A stretch of 64,000 nt of DNA from Ctena decussata (taxonomy: Eukaryota; Mollusca; Bivalvia; Lucinida; Lucinidae): contig OZ022499.1 in assembly GCA_963989385.1 (NCBI GenBank), forward strand, positions 52,689,757 to 52,753,756. Reading direction: 5' to 3'. Below the pieces are notes generated by a model, which was not told the origin of the DNA, made no database searches, and worked only from the letters and a program-made list of their open reading frames with translations. The position numbers and the translations under genes are program-made. This document shows, in pieces, positions 11,958 to 23,934 of this stretch. Numbering within the stretch: position 1 is the first letter of the stretch; the number at the start of each line of letters is the position of its first letter.

Positions 11958-12192
11958 TGAGCTGTGATACGATAAAAACAATGTGTTGTGTGCCCAGCGC
12001 ACACTCGGATCAACCTGGGCATCCACTCAGTCTGATCAGACTCTTCACTGTGTGCTTAAAGGGTAGCTAAGGGTCTAAGCTAGCTCTATGTGGATAGCGA
12101 AGACTCTGATCAGACAGGGCGGATGCCTAGGCTGATCTGAGTCTTTGCCAGCCGCACATGCCACTTTGTTGGTTTTGTCGTGTCGCGGCTCA
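11958..12192. mobile_element. MITE-1 foldback element, copy B
   Basis: Begins tgagctgtgatacgataaaa and ends gtgtcgcggctca. The core ctgatcagacagggcggatg matches the family. The flanks read TT on both sides rather than TA, so this copy or its target has diverged. Confidence 0.8.
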
Positions 12193-13698
12193 TTTGTCTT
12201 TAAGAGTTCGGATTTCAGTAGTTTGACCCCTACTACTTTACACCTTTACCAAAAGCCATCAAGATTAACTTCATAAGCATAGTTCCACTTCAATGGATTC
12301 TGTGACTTCAGCATCAAATGTCTTCAGCATCAATGCAGCAAATGGGCTTAACGTCCTTACGGACTTAAAATCCAAGTTTAACTTCTCAATGCTCTATGCA
12401 AATAAATGTAAATAGGAAACTATGGGTTAGAATTATTTATTTTTGGTTCGGAAGTTTCTTGCCATGTTTATAATGCCATTATTGCATTCGGCCTGCTTTT
12501 GTTTAAATGTTCAAACATCATGGAAGAAGGGAATCAGGTAATACTCAGACAACCCGTTGAACAGTGTATTACAATATTTCCGATTAAAATCACGCGTTTT
12601 AAAGCATCCCTGTCACCCTTGTCACGTGTGTCTAAACTTTCACCTTCCAAGATTGTAATAATAATTTTGCAGTTGTATATATCATTAGTTTAGCTTCAAC
12701 TTATAATAAAGCAGGCGCATCATTTTTATTTCTTTCCAGTGACACGTTTTCTTCTTTTTTTCTTCTTCTTCTTCTTTTTAATTTTTTAAGTCCTTCAGAA
12801 TGTACCGGTATGTGTTTTGTAAAATGAAGAAATTGTCATATCTGCTACATGTATTAACGTATTAAACCTAATCGCCCCTGCTCTAATAAACACCCTCTCT
12901 CTCTCTCTCTTTCGAAAATACTGTTATATTAACTTACAAACTTTGTAATGTTACCTCATGATGGCTTATTGGTTTGTTTTTTTTTTTGCAACTGTCAGGT
13001 ATTTAAATGACGGCAAAGTCCAGCTTCTATTCATAGAGGGATAATATCAGTCAACACTGTTTACTGCAACACTTTGATCAGTGGCTTGAATGCTACTCTT
13101 CAGCCTCTAAATACATGTAAGGCCCATCTCTTGTAAAATGCAAAGCCTCCAATGCAAATAACAGGATGAATGCAGCTGCTAGCATATGTAACACCACATT
13201 TCTCTTTACGATGTTTAGAGTAGCAACAACAAATATCAATGCTTTTCTTAATTTGGTTATCTTCAAATAAAACAAACATGTTTTCAAATTAAGAGTTCTC
13301 TTGAAAGGTGCAAAACTTCTCAAGTCACCTGGCACATAATGGTATTTTCAGGTAAAAAGTAGTTAAAGTACCAACTAAATAATCCCAAAGGACTTTAAAA
13401 TTAAATATATTACTACTCAGCTGTGTACTAATTTAGGTGACAAGTACTAAGATATGGTTATTAGTAAAGGATCCATTGACTTCTGACTGAAAGAAAAGAA
13501 AAGAATAAAAATTAGAAATACATGTTTACTGACATTAAAGATTGCAAAAAGCTTAACTTCAGCACTCAAGTAATAATCACAGTCTACCAATGGAATCGAG
13601 AGAAAGAGAAAAACAAACAAGCAATGACACACACAGCACACTCGTAACAAACTAACAAAAAGCAGAGACCTCTCTCTCTCAGTCTCAAACTACAGATA
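12193..13698. other. Intergenic or intronic, no supported exon
   Basis: Holds a short (CT)n tract at about 12893-12911. The minus-strand frame 13093-13335 ends in a hydrophobic stretch, but I could not tie it to a gene. Confidence 0.3.
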
Positions 13699-13853
13699 CG
13701 AGGGGCTATTAAGGATAATTCTAAGATTTTTTCTTTTATTTCTTAGTTAGGACCGTCTCGGTGAGACGGTTCTAATGACGGGTCAAAATGTATGTTTTTA
13801 TGGAAAAATAGGGAAATTATTTCTGTTACCACATCTTTTTTCTGAAGCACTGC
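13699..13853. mobile_element. MITE-2 copy 2
   Basis: The central palindrome ggaccgtctcggtgagacgg followed by ttctaatgacgggtc, flanked by aaggataattc and gaaattatttctg, matches the MITE-2 consensus. The outer ends are worn. Confidence 0.7.
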
Positions 13854-13923
13854 TCTCTTTGCCGACGAGTTACTAATCACAATGCTAGACAGGACTATCA
13901 AATACCGGTAACAAGAAGGCACT

Positions 13924-14115
13924 CAGTGCTCTAAATACGAAGCAGTAATAGGGATAATTTATGGATACTTTTCCATATTTCTCATAAACACATCGTGTGA
14001 TCCCTTATTAGAAATGTCTGGCCGAGACGGTTCTAATGAGGAGTCAAAACCTATTTTTTCGTTCAGGAATAAGAAAAATTATCTTTCACTTAGCCTCAAT
14101 ACCCCTCTTTCAAAC
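13924..14115. mobile_element. MITE-2 copy 3
   Basis: Left part gcagtaatagggataattta; centre gaaatgtctggccgagacgg plus ttctaatgaggagtc; right part aagaaaaattatcttt. It lies about 70 bp from copy 2. Confidence 0.7.
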
Positions 14116-14589
14116 AGAATAAAACATAAAAGAGGACTGTAGCTAGGGGAAGGGACATAGTCATCCACAGAATGAACAACATCAGGAACATTTCCTTAGA
14201 ATGGTCGCTTGGTCAGTAAAGAATAATGAAGAATTTAAAACCTGACATGCATATGCATTATGGTTTAAGTTTATGAAGTAAAACACTCAGCATCTAAAAA
14301 TTACTATTAAAAGATTACAATTGAAAAAAAATCACAAGAAAACAACACATGCCTGTAGAAATAGTCTTGCGTTATGAAAAATACAGTGAATTCGAGAAGA
14401 CACAGCATCTCAAAACAGATGAGGATAAAGTGGTTATAATGAAGAGCCAAATTATGCCTTTTATGAAACATCAGCAGAAAGTGTCTTAGAATTATCGTCA
14501 TATATCATGCACTCCGCTCTCCATCTAAAGTTCTGTTTATCACAACAGATATTTATTTCTAAGGTAATTTTCTTGTTAAACATACTTAC

Positions 14590-14658
14590 AACTGCACCCA
14601 GGTATGCTTTTATTGTCTCAAGAATGTTATGGAACAATTCAAGAACAGCAAGCTCATT
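14590..14658 (-). CDS. Exon of a sigma/zeta-like adaptor small chain (partial)
   Basis: On the minus strand a pyrimidine-rich acceptor (tattttttttttcag type) precedes 69 bases coding NELAVLELFHNILETIKAYL plus GAV, followed by a consensus donor GTAAGT. It joins exon 17110-17196 in phase 0. In clathrin-adaptor sigma subunits and coatomer zeta, the corresponding region begins with an ENEL or DNNL-type motif followed by an amphipathic helix, which this resembles. Such small chains form part of the core of AP/COPI vesicle-coat complexes. Which adaptor (AP-4 sigma would be my first guess) cannot be settled, and the expected next exon (CELDIMFN-type motif) was not found downstream on the minus strand. 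The splice sites and frame are seen directly; the family is inferred. Confidence 0.5.
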
Positions 14659-17109
14659 CTGAAAAAAAAATAATAACAGCTAAAACACTTATTATTGCAT
14701 AAAAAGCGATGCCGCAGGATATTATCAGCCATGTTTAGCAGCTAAAAGCCATGTTTTAACGACGCAAGTCACATGCTATTATAACCTGCCATGCAAGTTT
14801 GTTTAAAGCATTCCAGGGCATCACAAAATCTGACACCAGTATCAGTAACATGCATGTTAACAAATGTAATTACATGACATGAACAACGACGTTACCATTT
14901 GCCCTTGAGTGGCATTTAAAAACGTACACAGATTACCTACATTCCAAGGCATAAAAGCCAGGAGAACACAGCATTTTTCAAAGCATTTTTTCCCAGAACT
15001 TCCGTGAAATTATGGAATGTTTTATCCAATGACAGCAATCAAATTTGATTTTTTGATGCATTTACATCTGCTGACTTCCTCGAAAGGTGCTAAAACCCTT
15101 GCCTTTCAGGGTTGGGTTTTCAGCACTTTCCTTTTGGCCCAGTAGGTTTCAATGCAACGAAAAACTTGCTGGTTCTAACAAAACTCTATAAGGAAGAACT
15201 GAGTCTTGCTGCTCGATGATGCCACAAGACTTTTTTTCATGCAGTGTAGCTGATCTATGTGTATGCCATGTTGTTGTTGAGTTGTGGTTTAATGTTTAAT
15301 GGGGTATTTTTGTACACAATATTTCAGTATTGTCAAGCTGTTGCCCTCAATTATGTAGGACTTCTAAACGTTAAACGTCTCTCCGTACATCATCCATAGT
15401 GCAGATTATATTTTATTTACATCCTTTGAGATCAGAGGATAGATTCTGAGAAATCTAAAATTTGAGATCGATTTAGACTATTATTCTAGAGCATGGTCTT
15501 TTATATTATTTGGATCCTTTTGAAATTAATCAGTCTTTGAATCGACTGCCCAATTAATATTAAGAAATTACAGTACGCTTTTTCTCGTTTCATCACCAGA
15601 TATTGTCAGGGTCACTGACGAGGCTTTATTAGCCGAAACTACGTAGTCTGGCCCATGTTCCTCAATCCTACTTCTGTATGTATTCTCTGCTCTTGAAGGA
15701 ACTTTTTAAGATTTTAAAGGTAGGTTCCTGTACTTTGGAATGCATCATAATTTTGATGATTTTTTATATAAGTTGTTGGAAAGCACTTATAAAGAGGAAA
15801 TGAATAAGTTTCACTAAAAAGTGTAAATCAAAAAATCGTAGAAAAGTCGTTTTGCAAGGGATTTCCTAACTCTGCTTCGCACACCAGTTAGCGCTATTTT
15901 TAGTTCGCGCCAAAAATAGATGACATAGCTGGCGTCATGCTGCATTGCATTTTGGGATAGTTTTAACCCACCTGCCATGCCAGGACCTCTGGAAGAGCTC
16001 ACGGCAAGAGAAAATTAACCGTTGGCAAACGACATCAGAAACTGCGGACTTGCAGACATATATACATATTAATTTTTAGAACTGGAATTCCAACAAAAGA
16101 AAATAAACCAAAGGGAAAACGACTATTTTCTACAACATCTGACGATTTTCTCAGTAGCAACAGTTTCAGAAAAATAAGAGAATTCAATACTACCCAGAAA
16201 AAGACTAAATTATTTTATGAACATAATTGTTATCGCTAGGCCAGGAACCTACCTTTAATTCTTCCCGATCTGAGATAAATGACAATTAGGTCCTAGGTCC
16301 TACTACAGCTACTAGCAGCTCTACTGCAGAGGCACCAGGCAGACCGTCTAGTTTGGCCATGCCTACAGGTGAAGAAAACATTTCATGGTGTAAACTACAG
16401 ACTTAGAATCATGTTATATGCTACGACTGATCCTAATGCAGACTTACAGACAGGTGCAAGAATGGATTAAGAATTCCTCAGATGGCGGTGTCCCACATGT
16501 CACGAAACAGAGCCACATTAGAAAACTCGACACAAGTTTATACACAGCTGACGTCATGCCATCAATTAAGGAATGAATTTCATTTTTCTGACAATTATCC
16601 AAGTAAAACTGCATTGAGTCGCGTGCAAAGTAAGTGATCCCCAAAGGGGTTCATGTTAACTTTGCTAGCGACCCAATGTAGTTTATACTTCGATAAATAC
16701 CAGAAAAATTAAGTTCATTGCTTATATTTACATTCTTTTCTATTTATTATTGGACCATAAATTTCCGTTAGGGGCTACAGTTGAAGCAGAAATACATTTA
16801 TATGCAGCTTTTCTACTTAAAGTAGAACAGCGTCAACGACGTTACAACGACGTCATAACGTCGCCTCCACCCAATCAGATCGGAGAACCAGGGTTTATTT
16901 TGACCTCACGTAACGTCGCATGAACCGATGTAGTTATTGAAGTATAAACTACATTCCTTTCTAATTGCACGTATAATGTAAATATTGCCCAATAAGAAAT
17001 ACCTAGGCCTTGCTTCAGCTCGCAGGTGAGGCAGAAATGTTGGAAACAATACAGAGATGTATCCATACACATTAAGATATAATTCATTCACAAACAGAAA
17101 GCCATTTAC
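14659..17109 (-). other. Putative intron of the sigma-like gene
   Basis: Interval between the two minus-strand exons. It contains no further exon I can support. Inverted and direct copies of a gtagtt-tatacttc motif (about 16676-16700 and 16928-16955) and several cgacgt words hint at a worn transposon near its 5' side. Confidence 0.35.
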
Positions 17110-17196
17110 CTCGTCAGAAGATATCCCAGCAATTAACAAAAGGTGTCCATATCTTCTATACACAACAGTGTAGTCTTCGTATTCATATATGGTGCT
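17110..17196 (-). CDS. Exon of a sigma/zeta-like adaptor small chain (partial)
   Basis: Minus-strand exon of 87 bases (29 codons, phase 0 at both ends) with acceptor ttcttcaacag and donor gtaaat. It codes STIYEYEDYTVVYRRYGHLL followed by LIAGISSDE. The order EY-x-D-(F/Y)-x-(V/I)-(V/I)YRRY then a hydrophobic strand and a D/E turn is the hallmark of the longin-like fold in adaptor sigma chains, and TVVY is also seen in coatomer zeta. Spliced to 14590-14658 it gives ...GISSDE-NELAVLEL..., the same order as in those families. Upstream exons for the N-terminal strand and helix were not identified. Confidence 0.55.
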
Positions 17197-17279
17197 CTGT
17201 TGAAGAAACGATACAGTTTAAAGTGCCTAAGTCTGCAATTATGACCAATTTTTTGAATTTTTTATTGTTTCTTTTTCTT

Positions 17280-17416
17280 GGTGGAGGACGCCCGCGCCCG
17301 CGGATTAATATGTAGGCGTCTCTTACCTGATGTCTGCAGCTAATGTGTCCCGCGGAATGCGACAGTAAGTGTGGCTCGGAGAGGGATGCTCGTTGCCTGC
17401 CGAGACCTGCCATCAT
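17280..17416. promoter_or_regulatory. GC-rich island, possible promoter
   Basis: A locally GC- and CpG-rich patch (cgcccgcgcccgcgg, cccgcggaatgcg) in an AT-rich neighbourhood, just upstream of the sigma-like exon in minus orientation. A minus-strand donor-like gacatcag|gtaaga lies inside. A short plus-strand frame starts at 17415. A shared or bidirectional promoter is possible but unproven. Confidence 0.3.
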
Positions 17417-18023
17417 GTCTTTTCTATCAAACTTTTGGGGTTTAGCGACACTGAAGAAGTTAAATACAGAAACGCGCGTCTGTCGCACTAAATTAGGTAT
17501 GAATACGTTTATATTAAATCATTTGTAGAAGTAGCATAAGGTTATGCTACCACCATAGATCGGTTCACTACAGCTGAAAAGTGAAGCAAAAAGTGAATTA
17601 ACTTGATGGAAACAGGTGTTTTTCGCTTGCTGGTAATTATTTACGTCCCTCTGGAAATTCTAGACAGCTGGTTATTTACCTAAATGCTGTTGTTTTGATA
17701 GTGATGATTTGTAAAGGTTTATGAGTTATGTGAAATTTATATCCCAGTCTTAAATATATAATTGTATTCTTGAAAATAAGATGCATTAATTCTAAAAACA
17801 AAATATTAAAACTGCCCTTACAGTGCAGACCCAGAACAGACTCTCCTACACTTTTTGCCATACCATCTGCATATTTATAAATGTTCATCACTTTTAGCTT
17901 CCACAGCACGCAAACCAAACCACGGTTAATAATGGTTAATAAAGGCAAGTCATGCAAGTTCTAAGTTTCCTGTTTTGAAGAAGAGGTGTCAACCCGTACA
18001 TAAAATGTGATAATGGCTCAAAG

Positions 18024-18051
18024 TTTTTTTTTTTTTTTTGTTTTTTTTTTT
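18024..18051. repeat. Poly-T run
   Basis: Two adjacent T runs interrupted by one G. Confidence 0.9.
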
Positions 18052-18340
18052 CATTTTATCTGACAACTATTTATTGAAAATAATGAGAAGGCTTTTTTGT
18101 CACATATAGGCTGGTTCTTCTACACATTAAAGGATTAGGCACATCTGGATATTTTAATTAGTATGGCAACGTCTGTTCCAGGTCAATTTCAGCAATTTAT
18201 ACAGATGGGAAAAAATCGCATTCTCAGGCTTGATTTTGAGTTTGTGACGTGTTCATTAGCAAAGAAGTAGCCATAATCACTGGATGGGTGTGTTAAAATG
18301 TTGAAAGTAAGCTTTCAATGATGGACAGTTTAGCGTCTAG

Positions 18341-20289
18341 AAACAAGAGGGCCATGAGGCCCTGAATCGCTCACCTGGGCAATTGGCAAGGTGGCCTTTT
18401 CTTATCATGTCTGAAATTGTCAAAAAATGAGTCTTGGGTCAAAAGTCAAAGAATGACCATGACCGATTGTACTCATAAATTTCAAGTACTCATTAAGACA
18501 ACCATATATACCATTTGTAGGCCAAAATCTTCAAAACTTTCCACGAAATCTTATGTTCTAGCATTTTCCCATATTTGACCATGCCACAAAAAAGGTCAAG
18601 GTAAACCCAAGGTCACCATTTGAACAGTCTTGGTGGTAGTCTAGTACTCCATGCTACTTACCAAGTCTCAAGGCCATAGGTGTATTGGTTCTGGAGAAGA
18701 AAAATATTAAAGAATTATACCATAAGTGGTAGTGGCGGCCATGTTGGTCATGTGACCTGGACCGTTTGAACAAATTTTTATTCAATCAACCCCTGGAGGC
18801 TCTATATGAAATGTGTTTACAATTGGCCCTTTGGCTTTTGAGGAAATGGTTAAAAATGTCAAAATATGAGCGATCTGGATCAAAGGTCAAGAAATGACCT
18901 TGACCTCTTGTACTCATAATTCTTCATGACCTCATTAAGACAACTGTATATACCAATTTTTAGGCCAAAATCTTCAAAACTTTCCATAAAATCTTATGTT
19001 CTAGCATTTTCCCATATTTGACCTTGCTGTAAAAAAGTCAAGGTCAACACAAGGTCATAATTTGAATAATCTTGATAGTGCTCAAGTACCCAATGCTACA
19101 TACAAAGTCTCAAGGCCATCCGTCAATTGGTTCTGGAGAAAAAGATTTTTAAAGGTTTTTACCATATATGGGCATAGTGGCCATGTTGGTCATGTGACCA
19201 GGACCGTTAGAAAATATTTTCATTCCCTTGACTCCTTGAGGCTCTATAAAAATTTTGGTCATAATTGGCCGGGTGTTTTTGAGGAGATTGTTTGAAACTG
19301 TGAAAATATGAGAGTTCTGGGTCAAAGGTCAAAGAATGACCTTGACCTCTTGTACTCACAAATCTTCTGGTACCCATTAAGATGACTGTATATACCAGTT
19401 TTTAGGCCAAAATCTTCAAAACTTATCATGAAATCTCATGTTCTAGCATTTTCCATTATTTGACCATGCCATAAAAAAGGTCAAGGTCAACACAAGGTCA
19501 TAATTTGAACAATCTTGATAGTACTCAAGTACCCAATGCTACATACCAAGTCTCAAGGCCATCGGTAAACTGGTTCTGGAGAAGAAGATTTTTAAAGGTT
19601 TTTACCATATATGGGCGTGGTGGCCATGTTGGTCATGTGACCTGGACTGTATAAATAAATTTTTGTTCCCTCAACCCCTGAAGGCTCTATATGAAATTTG
19701 GTTTCAATTGGCCCAGTGGCTTTTGAGGAGATTGTTAGAACTTATCAAAATATGAGAGTTCAGGGTCAAAGGTCAAAGAATGACCTTGACCTCTTGTACT
19801 CGTAAATCTTCATTAAGTCATTAAGATGTCTGTAGATACCAATTTTTAGCCCAAAATCTTCAACAGTTCTTATGTTGTAGCATCTTGCCATATAAAAGCA
19901 TATGGAAGCAAATTTGACGTTACCGTAAAAAAGGTCAAGGTCAACCCAATCTCATAATTTGAACAATCTTGGTAGTACTCGCGTACCCGATGCTACATAC
20001 CAAGTTTCAATGCCATCGGCCTATTGGTTCTGGAGAAGAAGATTTTTTTAGGTTTTTACCATATATGGGCATGGCGGCCATGTTGGTCATGTGACCAGGA
20101 CCGTTTGAACAACTTTTCGTTCCTAAGGTCCCAGGAGGCTCTATATGAAATTTGGTTACAATCCGCCCAGTGGTTTCAGAGGAGAAGTCGTTTGAAATTG
20201 TGGACGGACGGACGACGGACGGACGACGGACGCCGGAGCCTTACCATCCTATAAGCTCCCCCGGAGCCTTTGGCTCAGGTGAGCTAAAA
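18341..20289. mobile_element. Tandem-cored element, about 4 x 442 bp
   Basis: Starts aaacaagagggccatgaggc and ends ggctcaggtgagctaaaa. The subterminal cgctcacctg is inverted at the end as caggtgagc. The core is a direct array: the anchor atgttggtca occurs at 18741, 19183, 19625 and 20080, giving spacings of 442, 442 and 455. Each unit carries tgaccttgacctcttgtact, aaaatcttcaaaact and ttggttctggaga. A cggacgac microsatellite precedes the 3' end. The architecture recalls bivalve pearl/Helentron-type non-autonomous elements, which is inference. No protein is encoded. Confidence 0.8.
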
Positions 20290-21676
20290 AGGTTATGGTT
20301 AAAAGGTTAGAGGTTATGATAAATACACAGAAAGTTTATTAAATACTAAAACAGCTTCTGTTTTTGTGTTATCTGACAGCTTAAATTATTTAAGTTTCCA
20401 TTTTATTCATGGATGGATATTTAAACTGATCAAAATTTTAGAGTTTCTTACTCATTTTCTGAAAATTATCACCAACTTACGTAGGTTCTGCCAAATAGAA
20501 CAAGGGCAAAGTGTTAAACACGCAGAAAAACCATCAGCAGTGAATAAAATAGTGAAATATTATAAGCTTTTCCGAATTCTAGATCCTCTCAGAAGCTGAC
20601 TTGGTGTCTGATAGACAATCTTCATAATGCCAATAATCGTATGCACAAGGGGGTTTAATATGAGGCCATGTTTTGGTGAATATCTTAAAAGGCTATGCTG
20701 TTCAACATTGGATGCCTACTTCCCCACGCATATTTTTTTTAAAGTCACTCTGTTCACTCCCTCCTTCTGACAAGGTCACAGACTTAAAAATATTAATTAT
20801 AGACTGCGATTTCCCCACCCCATCTGCATTCATCTCCCAAATAGATGTTTCACCACACTATTAAATTAAATATTTGCAAAAACGCAAGGTCGTAAGCCTA
20901 AAGCTTTAACGTGCAGAAGAAGTGGTCTATTTGTTACAAAATAGCATTCTATATATTTTACATAAATACTTTTCAGAGAAAATAAACAAGCCAGACTTTG
21001 AGCGATGTTTTAGACTCCTTTTCCTCAAAACAAGAAACTCCTTGCTCAAGCATGGTTTTGCATGTGAGCATTTGGTAGGCATGCACACGGTATCCATAGA
21101 ATGTTCATGCAAGCAGGAGAAATTTTGATTCGACTGCGCATCTGCGCAGACTGATCTGACTCTCATATATGCCACAAGGTTTCTCCTTACATGACGCCAT
21201 TCTTATGAAAAGCTAAAACAGATCGCCTGCAAACAATGCAAGGATATGCAAGCTGATCTAAGTCTCTGCTGTCTACCGTCTTCCCATGGGAAAATTTCTT
21301 GTGGTTTGGCTCATGTGCTCAAAACAGCGCTAAAAAGACAACAAAATTTACGTCTGCAAATTTTCAAACAAAATATTTTGTCCATATTTTAGTACTATTT
21401 TCGTTGTTATTCTTTTGTTCTGTGACAGTAGAAAAATTAATCAACTGACCTGATTTGTTTCTCGTGTGAGACATGTCTTTATCAGACCCGCCTCGAGTCT
21501 CCTGCGGCTTGACTCGGGATAATGCTCATAATACTTGCTCACTCGAACCTTCCCTTGAATATTTACTATGAACAGGAACTTGATCATCACTCCTTAGAAA
21601 TCTAAAATGAGAGAAACATGAAGCCAGGTGAATGTTCAAACTCGACCAGAAGAGACAATCACAATTTGCCCTGATA
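20290..21676. other. Intergenic, nothing firm
   Basis: AT-rich. The segment around 21130-21310 contains cagactgatctgact and gcaagctgatctaagtct, which look like a very worn relative of MITE-1, but the ends are not clear enough to call. Confidence 0.35.
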
Positions 21677-21905
21677 TGAGCCACGGCACGAGAAAACCAA
21701 CAAAGTGGTTGTGCGCACAGTGCAGACTCAAGTTAGCCTGGGCATCAGGCCAGTCTGATCAGACTCTTCCCTCAGCGCTTGAAGGGTAGCTAAGGGTCTA
21801 AGCTACCTCCATGCGGACAGCGAAGACTGATCAGACTGGGCGGATGCCCAGGCTGATCTGAGTCTGCACTGGGCGCACATCCACTCTTTCTCATGTTGCG
21901 GCTCA
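21677..21905. mobile_element. MITE-1 foldback element, copy C
   Basis: Element tgagccacggcacgagaaaa ... catgttgcggctca flanked by TA on both sides. The core ctgatcagactgggcggatg is nearly consensus. Confidence 0.85.
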
Positions 21906-22148
21906 TATATAACTGCAACTTGTAGAATTCAAATAAGAAAATTGTGCCTGTAAGACACAGATGATGCCCCCGTGCCCTGTGCCCCCCATCAAGCCTCCCT
22001 CTCCCTACCTCCCACTCCTCTTGAAGTGTGCTCATGGTAGCAAATCAGTAAGTCATAACCTGCGTTATGTGTTGATAACACTAGCCTGTAAGCTGTTACT
22101 CTATATAGCTTTATAATAAATGAAAATTTCTAATGTTCCAAAGCCACA

Positions 22149-22196
22149 TTAACCCTTTTGCACTCAGAATGGCCGTTCTGAGTGCAAAAGGGTTAA
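22149..22196. repeat. Perfect 21-bp hairpin
   Basis: The left arm ttaacccttttgcactcag plus aa is exactly complementary to the right arm, with a 6-nt loop tggccg. It could act as an RNA or cruciform hairpin; more likely it is a tiny foldback element. Confidence 0.85.
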
Positions 22197-22229
22197 TTTT
22201 GAAGCTCTGAGATGTCACTTATTCAGGTG

Positions 22230-22905
22230 GGACTGTCTTTCTTTTGGGATACCAAAACATGCTTGCAGCTTACCGGTAAATGGGATTTTCAAACAAGTTT
22301 GCTTAAATAGAATACCACAGCATGTTTGCACTTTAAATGAGATGCAAAATTTGTAGTTCTAATGAGATGTCTTGTTTGTAGTACTTTCGGAATGTTAAAC
22401 ATGCTGGCAGTTTTAATAGGAAGCCACAACATGCTTGTTGTTTTAACATGCCACAACATGAATGTATTTGGGATACCACATGTCTGCAGTGTCAATGTAG
22501 ATGTTTGCTGCTGTTATGTGATGCCACATCATGACTGTACATGTATGTCTAATGGGATGCCACAACAAGTATGAAGGTGGGATGCAGCGACATTTCGCAG
22601 GTCTAATGAGGCATCTAAACATTTCAGGAGTCCATATGAGATTCGTTGACAAGTTTGCGCTTCGCAAGGAATGCCATTGTTCCCGCTCTAATGGAGTGCC
22701 GCCGCATGTTTGTAGGCCTGAAAGGGTTCTGAATTTGTTTGCAATTTTAATTGGATGCCACAAGTTTGCGATTCTAATAGGAGACCGCAACATGTTTGAA
22801 GTTCGAATAGTATGCAACTTCATGTATGTAGTTCTAATGGGATGCACTTATACATTTATAGCCTTAATATGGGATGCTGTGACATGCCTGTAGCTCTAAT
22901 ATGAA
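22230..22905. repeat. Diverged minisatellite (about 30-bp unit)
   Basis: Repeated degenerate units built from taatgggatgccacaacatg followed by tttgtagttc, present ten or more times with substitutions and indels. The open frames on both strands here (such as 22443-22847 and 22531-22893) arise from this repeat and are not called as genes. Confidence 0.75.
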
Positions 22906-23109
22906 CACTATAACAAAATATCGAAATCACAGCATTTCAGGTGCCACAGAACATCAAATTAACACTGTGTTTCCCCTTAAAAACTCATATCAGCCACTGT
23001 TCAGTGTGCAGCACATTCACGAAGATGCTATTGAGTTTAAAACTTGTGCAAAGAAAATTTCTTTGACTCTTTTCAGTCTTTTGCATATGTAACAGGTTTA
23101 GGTATATAA

Positions 23110-23403
23110 AGCCTTGCTGTAGAAGCTGACTTTTATGGCGATGCGGGTTGAGTGGGTGGCCTTTCACGAAGTTAAGCAATGGAGATCGCGGTTAGTACCT
23201 GGATGGGTGACCGGTTCCTTGACTTGGTGGACGCCCCGGCTAACGCTACAGTTGGTGGCAGCTGTGAGATAGGAGATGACATCACCATCATCTCCTGACC
23301 CAGGCTTTAATGCAGGGAAAGGTCACTTAGGTGTCCCTGGTTGCATTGCATAGGCTCTGCCCTCGGGTCTGCAATGGGAGCAGTTGGTGACTTTGGGACT
23401 AAT
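23110..23403 (+). mobile_element. 5S-rRNA-derived SINE, copy 1
   Basis: Positions 23169-23215 read gaagttaagcaatggagatc, then gcggttagtacctggatggg and tgaccgg. This is the 3' half of metazoan 5S rRNA, with the A-box/intermediate element/C-box region of the internal pol III promoter. A non-5S body follows, including a gagatgacatcaccatcatc palindromic patch. The 5' half of 5S is not preserved, so it is not a working 5S gene. 5S-headed SINEs (SINE3 class) are known in animals. Confidence 0.8.
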
Positions 23404-23434
23404 GGATAATAGGTATATACATGAAAACACTTCT

Positions 23435-23576
23435 ACAGCCTCGCTGTAGAAGCAGGCTTTTAGGTGACGCGGATAGAGTGGGTGGCTCTTTCACAAAGTT
23501 AAGCAACAGACGCCGCGGTTAATACCTGGATGGGTGACCGGTTGCTTGACTTGGTGGACGACCCGACTAATGCTAC
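23435..23576 (+). mobile_element. 5S-rRNA-derived SINE, copy 2 (truncated)
   Basis: Repeats the first 140 bp of copy 1: cctcgctgtagaagcaggct, then aagttaagcaacagacgccg, cggttaatacctggatgggt and gaccggttgcttgacttggtggacg. It is in the same orientation about 325 bp downstream, so the two form a head-to-tail pair or a tandem array remnant. Confidence 0.8.
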
Positions 23577-23934
23577 ACATGGAAATTCATCTGATACAAA
23601 CGGATTTTGCGTATATTCTTAATCAAATTCTGCATGGAGAAAATCACACCCACACACAGAAAGGACTATTCAGTCAAGAAATAAACAAGTGTGTGCCCTT
23701 GTTGATGACATTTGGGACACTGAACATTGAAACACTGAATTCTATCGTGACTGACTTCAAATGACCAAACAAAATGATTATTGCAGCGAATTTGTAATTA
23801 AATATTTTTCAGATGTGTTTTTTCGATGTTCTTTTTCGATTAAATGTTCATTCAATATTTTGTCTTAGTCCCTGTTTTGTCTTTTCAGTACACTGCCCTT
23901 TTGATGAATTGACGTTTTGATGTTTTGTCTTTCA

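Noticed and set aside
13093..13335. 80-residue minus-strand frame with a hydrophobic C-terminal segment and a possible phase-0 acceptor after the sigma-like exon.
   Set aside because: The sequence does not fit the expected sigma C-terminus, the AAG acceptor is weak, and open frames of this length are common by chance here.
16845..16900. agatcggaga resembles part of a sequencing adapter.
   Set aside because: The match is short, breaks after ten bases and sits in continuous genomic sequence; no sign of a chimera.
17343..17528. Possible plus-strand first exon (MSFLSNFWGLATLKK...) ending in a donor-like ttag|gtatga.
   Set aside because: No following exon was found before the tandem-cored element at 18341; too short to support alone.
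22443..22893. 134- and 120-residue open frames on opposite strands.
   Set aside because: Both read through a degenerate minisatellite, have no domain and no splice support.
23139..23215. Possible 5S rRNA gene.
   Set aside because: Only the 3' half of 5S is conserved and it is fused to a repeat body; the 5' half is missing.
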